Below, in pieces: positions 58,899-64,000 of a DNA stretch of 64,000 nucleotides (position 1 is its first letter; each line of letters starts with the position of its first letter). Source of the DNA: CAZGSV01 sp964528605 (GTDB lineage Bacteria > Armatimonadota > Zipacnadia > CAZGSV01). The translations under genes and the position numbers were made by a program. Location: the NCBI GenBank assembly GCA_964528605.1, contig CAZGSV010000005.1, positions 14,773-78,772 on the forward strand, read 5' to 3'. The notes under the pieces are model-generated. The model saw only the letters and a list, made by a program, of their open reading frames with translations. It made no database searches and was not told the DNA's origin.

Positions 58899-60683
58899 GT
58901 GGCCGGAACTCGGCACATGTTTGTCGGAGGCGGTCCCAGCGCGCCGGGGGCACCTTCCCCCTTGGTGCGTTGGCGCACGGCGCTGCTCACGGCCTCGCTG
59001 GGGCTCCTGCCGATGCTGCCGCTGTACGCCCAGCCTAAGCCGAACCCCCCCGTCTCCAGACCGTCCCCTGCACTGCGCGCCGCCATCCGCCTCTTCCAGA
59101 CACAGCGGTACGCTCCGGCCGCAACGGAACTCGAAGCCCTCCTCCAGAAGGAACCGCAGGAGCCGCGCGTTCCCTACTATCTGGCCCAGTGCTACGAGAA
59201 ACTGACCCGGCCCGACGACGCCGTGGTCCAATTGCAGCGTGCGCGCAACCTCGATCCCGAGGCCGCGGTCATCCCGGCCGCTGACTTCCAGAAACTGCTC
59301 GAGCGCCTAACGACGGCCGCCGCCCAGGCCCACGCGCAAGAGAGCAAGTCCACGCTCGCGCAGGCGGAGGGCATGATCGCCAAAGGCGACCCCATCACCG
59401 CGCTCTCGCTGCTCTACGACGTCCAGCGTCTCCAGCCCGACAGCGCCGCGGTGCGTTATCGCATAGGCCTGGCCTATCTCGCACTGGGCTGGCACCGCCA
59501 GGCGCTGGCCGCCTTCGAGAAGGCCAAGCAACTGGACCCCAACATTTCATTCGCCGCGCGCGAGGAGTTCACCCAGAAGGTACAGGAAGCGCAAACCAAG
59601 GCACAACCCTCGCCTGCGCCGTTGGACGTCGCCCGAGCCACGCAACTGTTGACCCAAGCAAAGAGCGAGTACGCCGCAGGCAACGCGGAGAGCGCCCTCT
59701 CCCACTTGCTGGAGGCGCGCAGCGCCGATCCTGTGCGCGCGGAGACCTACTACCAACTCGGCCTCTGCTACTTCGCCCTTGAGCGCACGGAGCAGGCGCG
59801 CGCCTCACTGCTTGCCGCTCAGGAACTCGAGCCCAAAATCACGTTCGCGCCCAAGGAGGAGTTCCGCGCGGTTATGCGCAAACTCGGCGCCCCCCCTACC
59901 GTCCCCACTGCGCCACCAATGCCCTCCCCGGAGATCAAGCCAGCCAAGCCGCTGGACTTCGCCGGAGCCCTGACGCTCATGCGGCATTCGACCGGCGGAG
60001 TCTTCAACTTTGCCCTCAAGGCCGCCCTGCCCGTGGGCGGCCTCGAGGTCGTGCAGCAATCAGCGGCGGTGCTGAACCGCCAAGGCGTCCACATCTATGT
60101 GGCCATCCTCGACAGCGCGATGGAGATGACCGCGGCCCAGTTTGTGCAGCGCGCCGCTGACCAACTGCCGCTCGGTCGCGGGCGCCAGATCATCGCGCTC
60201 GACGAATCCGCCATCGCCTGTGCCAGCGGGGACCTGCCCCTGCCGGAAGTCCAGTCCCTACTGCGCAGGGCGCAGGACTCTTTCCGCCGCGAGCCCGACG
60301 TGGCTGCGCTGCAACTCATGCGTTCGTTGGCCGACCGCAGCCTCGCCCTGCGACGGGAGGCCGCTCGCCGCCGTCTGCTGCTCGCGGCCCCTGCGGTGCT
60401 CGTTCTCGCTTGGCTCGGCTGGCACTTGTACCAACGGCGCGCTCGGGAAGAGGCCCGCCTGGCGCGCCTGAGGGCCCGGGTCGAGTGGATGCTCTACCGC
60501 GCCCAGGACCGCCTGCCTCAGACCGCGCCGGCGCAGGAGAGGTATCAGCGGGCGCAGGGGCTCTTCCAACAAGCGGCTGCGGCGCAGACACGAAGTGAGG
60601 CACTCCTGCTCTTGAGCGAAGCGCTCCCCCTGGCGGAGGAGGCCGCCCGCGAAGCCGAGGAGCAATCGCCCCGCGGCGCCTAG
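58899..60683 (+). CDS. Exported TPR-repeat protein with C-terminal membrane anchor
   Basis: 594 residues. A signal-like segment (about 25-45, ending LPLYAQ) is followed by several TPR units (about 55-330; PYYLAQCYEKLTRPDDAVVQ, RYRIGLAYLALGWHRQALAA, TYYQLGLCYFALERTEQARA), a Pro-rich linker, a globular region (about 365-470), one membrane helix (about 490-507) and a coiled-coil tail. A scaffold for periplasmic complexes is likely. Start GTG 58899 or ATG 58917. The stop codon lies inside a strong hairpin (60672-60693). Confidence 0.75.
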   Translation: MAGTRHMFVGGGPSAPGAPSPLVRWRTALLTASLGLLPMLPLYAQPKPNPPVSRPSPALRAAIRLFQTQRYAPAATELEALLQKEPQEPRVPYYLAQCYEKLTRPDDAVVQLQRARNLDPEAAVIPAADFQKLLERLTTAAAQAHAQESKSTLAQAEGMIAKGDPITALSLLYDVQRLQPDSAAVRYRIGLAYLALGWHRQALAAFEKAKQLDPNISFAAREEFTQKVQEAQTKAQPSPAPLDVARATQLLTQAKSEYAAGNAESALSHLLEARSADPVRAETYYQLGLCYFALERTEQARASLLAAQELEPKITFAPKEEFRAVMRKLGAPPTVPTAPPMPSPEIKPAKPLDFAGALTLMRHSTGGVFNFALKAALPVGGLEVVQQSAAVLNRQGVHIYVAILDSAMEMTAAQFVQRAADQLPLGRGRQIIALDESAIACASGDLPLPEVQSLLRRAQDSFRREPDVAALQLMRSLADRSLALRREAARRRLLLAAPAVLVLAWLGWHLYQRRAREEARLARLRARVEWMLYRAQDRLPQTAPAQERYQRAQGLFQQAAAAQTRSEALLLLSEALPLAEEAAREAEEQSPRGA

Positions 60684-60720
60684 GGGCGCCGCGTCGTAGG
60701 GGCAACCCCCGTGGTTGCCC
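60672..60720. terminator. Two adjacent perfect hairpins after the TPR gene
   Basis: CGCGGCGCC/GGCGCCGCG (60672-60693, loop TAGG, which contains the TPR gene stop) and GGGCAAC/GTTGCCC (60700-60720, 7-nt loop, within GTAGGGGCAAC). No T-run. The second resembles the GTAGGGGC palindrome at 31796. Confidence 0.45.
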
Positions 60721-60838
60721 GCGGCGCGCGGTGGCCACTCGCCGCCCCACGCGCATGCCCACCCCAGGGTGCCCACCCGGTGGGGCTCGCCGCCCCGCCT
60801 GGCGTGCTATTGTCTCTCCACCAACGGAGGTGCACTGG

Positions 60839-61456
60839 ATGACGACACGCGCCGCTGACCTGCTCGAACTCATAAAGACCCGGCGCAGCATCAGGAAGTT
60901 CGCCGAGCGCCCGATCCCCGAGGATTTGATGCGCGACATCCTCGAGGCCGGCCGCTGGGCGCCATCCGGAGCCAACGCGCAGCCCTGGCGTTTCATCGTC
61001 GTCAAACACAGGGAGACGCTGCAGGCCATCGGCGAGGCCTGCTACTACTCCGCCTTCAAGTCGCGCCACGTCGCCGAGGCCGCCGCCCTGGTCGTCATCT
61101 GCACGGACCCAAAGCCAGGCAGCCCAACGCATCTCCTCGACTGCGCCATCGCCGGAACGAACATGACCCTAATGGCGCACGCGCTCGGGGTCGGTTCCTG
61201 CTGGATAGGCGCCTTTGAGCCCGACACGCTGCGGGGCATCCTGCGCATCCCCGAGGGCGTCGAGATTGTGGCGCTCATCGCCTTCGGCTACGCTGCCCAT
61301 CCAACTCCCGCGCCTCCGCGCCTGGAGTTGGAGCACCTCGTCCGTTGGGAGTCCTGGGACGCCTCCGCCGGGCCCAACTTGTTGGTGCGCGCGCGGCGCT
61401 CGGGGCCGCTCTCCATCTTCCGCAAGGTCGTGGGCGTGATACTGAACCGCAGGTAG
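60839..61456 (+). CDS. Nitroreductase-family FMN oxidoreductase
   Basis: 205 residues. The nitroreductase fold is clear: LIKTRRSIRKFAERPIPED (FMN-binding Arg-Arg-Ser), RWAPSGANAQPWRFIVV, and ALGVGSCWIGAF. Such enzymes reduce nitro compounds, quinones or flavins with NAD(P)H. ATG 60839 has GGAGG exactly 8 nt upstream. Substrate is unknown. Confidence 0.88.
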   Translation: MTTRAADLLELIKTRRSIRKFAERPIPEDLMRDILEAGRWAPSGANAQPWRFIVVKHRETLQAIGEACYYSAFKSRHVAEAAALVVICTDPKPGSPTHLLDCAIAGTNMTLMAHALGVGSCWIGAFEPDTLRGILRIPEGVEIVALIAFGYAAHPTPAPPRLELEHLVRWESWDASAGPNLLVRARRSGPLSIFRKVVGVILNRR

Positions 61457-61623
61457 CACCTGCGCGGACGCCGATACGGACAGGAACCGTCCTTCGGCGG
61501 GCCAGCCCTGCTACGGCGGGTGAACGGGGGCCTGGCCCTACGGTGGGCCCTGACTGGGCCGGGGCCACTACCACATGCCACCTACCACCTACCGCCCTCT
61601 GGCCACTCGCCGCTCTGCGGGCC

Positions 61624-61629
61624 TATAAT
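61624..61629 (+). promoter_or_regulatory. -10 box of ubiD (leaderless)
   Basis: Perfect TATAAT, 6 nt before ATG 61636. No good -35 is visible 16-18 bp upstream. The 178 bp upstream region otherwise holds G/C-rich inverted repeats only. Confidence 0.6.
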
Positions 61630-61635
61630 CCCGCC

Positions 61636-63081
61636 ATGCCTTACCGAGACCTGCGCGAGTTTGTCGCCGCTGTGGCGCAGGCCGGCGACCTGCGCCGCGT
61701 CAGCTGCGAGGTGGACCCCGCGCTGGAGATGACGGAGATCGTGCGCCGGCTGCAAAAGGCCGGAGGCGGCCCGGCGTTGCTCTTCGAAAAGCCCAAGGGG
61801 TACAGCGTCCCGGTGCTGATGAACGCTTTCGGCACCGACAAGCGAATGGCGCTCGCGTTGGGCGTGGAGTCGTGCGACGAGATTGCCCAGCGCATTCAGG
61901 GACTGCTGCAGTTCGAGCCGCCGAAGACGCTCGCGGACAAGATCGCCGCGCTGCCGCGGCTAGCCGAACTGGCCTCCTTTACCCCTAAGGATGTAGCCAA
62001 AGCGCCCTGCCAGGAAGTCGTCGAGGACAACCCCTCCTTCGCCTCCTTGCCGATCATCAAGTGCTGGCCGCAGGACGGCGGCCCGTTCATCACCCTTCCG
62101 GTGGTGGTCACGCGCTCGCCGCGGACGGGCGCCCGCAACGTGGGCATGTACCGCATGCAGATATACGACGAGCGCACCGCGGGCATGCATTGGCACATCC
62201 ACAAGCACGGCGCCGAGCACTTCCGCGAGTTGCCCCCTGAGGAAAGACGCCTGCCCGCCGCAGTCTGCCTCGGCGGAGACCCCGCGACCACCTACGCCGC
62301 TACGGCGCCGCTGCCCTATGAGTTCGACGAGTTCCTGTTCGCCGGCTTCCTGCGCCGGCAGGCGGTGGAACTGGTCAAGTGCAAGACCTTGGACCTGGAG
62401 GTGCCGGCCCAAGCGGAGATAGTGCTCGAGGGCTTCGTGGACGCGGGCGACCTAAGAATGGAGGGTCCCTTCGGCGACCACACCGGCTTCTATTCCCCCC
62501 CCGCGCTCTATCCCACCTTCCACCTTACCTGCCTGACGCGCCGGGCTGACCCAATCTACCCGGCGGTGGTCGTGGGCGAGCCGCCGATGGAGGACGGCCC
62601 CATCGGCAAGGCGACCGAGCGCATCTTCCTGCCGCTGGTGAAGATGCTTGCGCCCGAGATCGTGGACCTCAACCTGCCCGTCTTCGGCATCTTCAGTAAC
62701 CTGGCCATCGTCTCCATCCGCAAGTCCTACCCAGGCCAAGCGCGCAAGGTGGCACACGCGCTGTGGGGCACGGGGCAGACGATGCTCACCAAGATCATCG
62801 TCGTCGTGGACGAGGACGTGGACGTGCATGACATTGAGCAAGTGGGCTGGTGGGCCACGACGAACATAGACCCGGAGCGGGACGTCTTCTTCGTCGAGGG
62901 CCCGGTGGATTCGCTCGACCACGCTTCGCCCGAGCAGGACTTCGGCTCGAAGATGGGCATAGACGCGACGCGCAAATTGCCCAGCGAGGGGCACAAGCGG
63001 GGCTGGCCCGAGCGCGCGCGCATGAGTGAGGAGATGGTGGAGCGAGTCACCCGGCGTTGGAAGGAGTACGGGCTGCCGTGA
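61636..63081 (+). CDS. ubiD: UbiD-family decarboxylase (menaquinone branch)
   Basis: 481 residues, the usual UbiD length. UbiD enzymes use prenylated FMN to decarboxylate aromatic acids. MPYRDLREFVAAVAQAGDLRRV, GMYRMQIYDERTAGMHWHIHKHG, and DLRMEGPFGDHTGFYSP (the catalytic Glu-Asp region) are visible. With ubiE and ubiX next to it and mqnA/mqnC in the window, it probably decarboxylates the 6-naphthoate intermediate of the futalosine route. The true start is ATG 61636, 6 nt after TATAAT; the open frame upstream is non-coding. Confidence 0.93.
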   Translation: MPYRDLREFVAAVAQAGDLRRVSCEVDPALEMTEIVRRLQKAGGGPALLFEKPKGYSVPVLMNAFGTDKRMALALGVESCDEIAQRIQGLLQFEPPKTLADKIAALPRLAELASFTPKDVAKAPCQEVVEDNPSFASLPIIKCWPQDGGPFITLPVVVTRSPRTGARNVGMYRMQIYDERTAGMHWHIHKHGAEHFRELPPEERRLPAAVCLGGDPATTYAATAPLPYEFDEFLFAGFLRRQAVELVKCKTLDLEVPAQAEIVLEGFVDAGDLRMEGPFGDHTGFYSPPALYPTFHLTCLTRRADPIYPAVVVGEPPMEDGPIGKATERIFLPLVKMLAPEIVDLNLPVFGIFSNLAIVSIRKSYPGQARKVAHALWGTGQTMLTKIIVVVDEDVDVHDIEQVGWWATTNIDPERDVFFVEGPVDSLDHASPEQDFGSKMGIDATRKLPSEGHKRGWPERARMSEEMVERVTRRWKEYGLP

Positions 63082-63110
63082 GCCCCGTCGAACGGGCTGC
63101 CGTGAGCCCC
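63069..63110 (+). repeat. 24-bp tandem duplication at the 3' end of ubiD
   Basis: CGGGCTGCCGTGAGCCCC occurs at 63069-63086 and again at 63093-63110, a 24-nt period. The first copy contains the ubiD stop codon, so the second lies in the spacer before ubiE. Confidence 0.7.
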
Positions 63111-63145
63111 ATCGCTCGGCCCGGCCTGAGCGAGGTCGAAGAACC

Positions 63146-63904
63146 TTGACCGGGGCCGCGCGCCCAGGGTCGCGGTCGCCGGAGCAGTTGCAGGAGATGT
63201 TCGCGACCATCGCTCCCTGCTACGACCGGCTCAACCACATGCTCAGCCTGGGCGCGGACATCCTCTGGCGCCGGCGCGCCGCCGGCTGGGCAAGCGGGCT
63301 CTACCCGCGAACGATCATCGACCTGGCGTGCGGCACCGGTGACATGGCCCTCGCGCTCGCCGAGCGCTGCCCGCAGGCCCGCATCGCCGCCGTTGACTTC
63401 TCCGAGGAAATGCTGGCGCTCTGCTACGGCAAGATGCGACGCAGACGGCACCCCCCGCGCGTCTCGCTCTTCGCGGGCGACGTGCTCAGGCTGCCCTTCG
63501 CCGACGACGCCTTTGATCTGGCTGCGGTTGCTTTCGGCTTGCGCAACCTGAAAAACCCAAGCGTGGCGTTGGCGGAGGCGACGCGAGTGGTACGGCCAGG
63601 CGGCTGGGTGGTGGCGCTCGAGGTGACCATGCCGCGAGGCAAGTGGTGGGGCTGGCTGTACCGCTTGTACTTCCGCTACTTGCTTCCCGCCCTCGGCACC
63701 CTGGTCTCGCGCGCGCCCGGCGCATACCAGTATCTGCGCGACTCCGTCGTCCACTTCACCAACGAGCACCGCCTGCCGGCGCTAATGGAACAGGCCGGGC
63801 TCAGCCTGATTCGCACCGGCACCTGGAGCGGCGGCATCGCGACTTGCGCCCTGGGCAAGAAGCCGGGACCGGCGGTGCGCGCAGAAGCGGAACGGGAGGT
63901 CTGA
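63146..63904 (+). CDS. ubiE: Demethylmenaquinone methyltransferase (UbiE/MenG)
   Basis: 252 residues. SAM-dependent methyltransferase with the UbiE signature: FATIAPCYDRLNHMLSLG, DLACGTGDMALALAERCP and FGLRNLKNPSVALAEATRVVRPGG. It methylates demethylmenaquinone in the last step of the pathway. TTG 63146 is chosen because it gives the normal N-terminal length; the open frame upstream to 63026 overlaps ubiD. ubiX begins 1 nt after its stop. Confidence 0.9.
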   Translation: MTGAARPGSRSPEQLQEMFATIAPCYDRLNHMLSLGADILWRRRAAGWASGLYPRTIIDLACGTGDMALALAERCPQARIAAVDFSEEMLALCYGKMRRRRHPPRVSLFAGDVLRLPFADDAFDLAAVAFGLRNLKNPSVALAEATRVVRPGGWVVALEVTMPRGKWWGWLYRLYFRYLLPALGTLVSRAPGAYQYLRDSVVHFTNEHRLPALMEQAGLSLIRTGTWSGGIATCALGKKPGPAVRAEAEREV

Positions 63905-63905
63905 G

Positions 63906-64000
63906 GTGGAGATCGTCGTCGCCGTCACCGGGGCCAGCGGAGCCATCTACGCCCGCCGCTTTCTGGAACTGACCCCGGGCCGCATCGAGAAAGTGCACCT
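63906..64000 (+). CDS. ubiX: UbiX-family flavin prenyltransferase (5' end only)
   Basis: The first 31 codons, cut by the right window edge. The start VEIVVAVTGASGAIYARRFLE is the UbiX N-terminal phosphate/FMN-binding motif (GASGAIY). UbiX makes the prenyl-FMN cofactor that UbiD needs, so its place beside ubiD is functional. GTG 63906 begins 1 nt after the ubiE stop. Confidence 0.85.
   Translation, partial: MEIVVAVTGASGAIYARRFLELTPGRIEKVH

Noticed and set aside
1..64000. tRNA or rRNA genes, CRISPR arrays, insertion sequences, prophage
   Set aside because: No T-arm-like GTTCGAATC context with flanking stems, no spaced direct repeats, and no transposase, integrase or phage protein was seen on either strand.

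Overview
The window is GC-rich, gene-dense bacterial chromosome from a diderm. An S-layer-homology porin (31912-33291), two peptidoglycan synthases (16210-20213), menaquinone made by the futalosine route (mqnA, mqnC and a ubiD-ubiE-ubiX block), and many secreted carbohydrate-active proteins with CBM9-like or DUF4838-like domains together suggest an uncultured lineage of the Armatimonadota type. That placement is inference; no rRNA gene is present. I saw no tRNA, rRNA, CRISPR array, phage or insertion sequence.

Layout. 1-4423 (minus): two tandem paralogous secreted CBM9/TIM-barrel proteins, the first cut by the window edge. 4729-9869 (plus): a tight four-gene operon (FAD oxidoreductase, ThiC-family enzyme, conserved unknown, D-aminoacylase-like amidohydrolase), then a sugar isomerase-like gene. 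10907-16187 (plus): PilB/GspE ATPase, DNA polymerase III delta, MutS2. 16210-20213 (minus): PBP2 and PBP1A. 20308-22787 (plus): mqnA-mqnC and an AMMECR1 gene. 22850-33291: a lipoprotein, sugar-metabolism genes, a polytopic membrane protein, a DUF4838-like protein, a xylose-isomerase-like protein, a B12-binding radical SAM enzyme and the SLH porin with a collagen-like insert. 33364-37390 (minus): small protein, Ser/Thr kinase, FHA-GAF-nucleotide cyclase, nitrilase. 37508-39207 (plus): HEPN/nucleotidyltransferase pair and a NagB-like protein. 39296-53166 (minus): a 12-gene hydrogenase operon preceded by a 14-codon leader ORF. 53777-64000: diguanylate cyclase, Mrp ATPase with a MIP18-family partner, two unknown proteins, a TPR protein, a nitroreductase, and ubiD-ubiE-ubiX.

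The most notable system is the hydrogenase operon. It encodes a complete Hyf-type group 4 [NiFe] hydrogenase: three antiporter-like subunits plus HyfC, HyfE, HyfG, HyfH, HyfI and the HycI protease. Instead of a formate dehydrogenase it carries sulfhydrogenase-type HydB and HydG electron-input subunits and a molybdopterin-fold protein whose Sec/Cys and His positions are Gly and Leu. This looks like a proton- or sodium-pumping, complex-I-like machine linking NAD(P)H (or another carrier) to H2, not a formate hydrogenlyase.

Promoters can be read in many intergenic regions as TTGNNN, a 16-18 bp spacer (17 in most) and a TATAAT-like box. In several genes the start codon lies only 6-9 nt after the -10 box, implying leaderless or nearly leaderless mRNAs. 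Many other genes have strong Shine-Dalgarno sequences, several of them with GTG or TTG starts.
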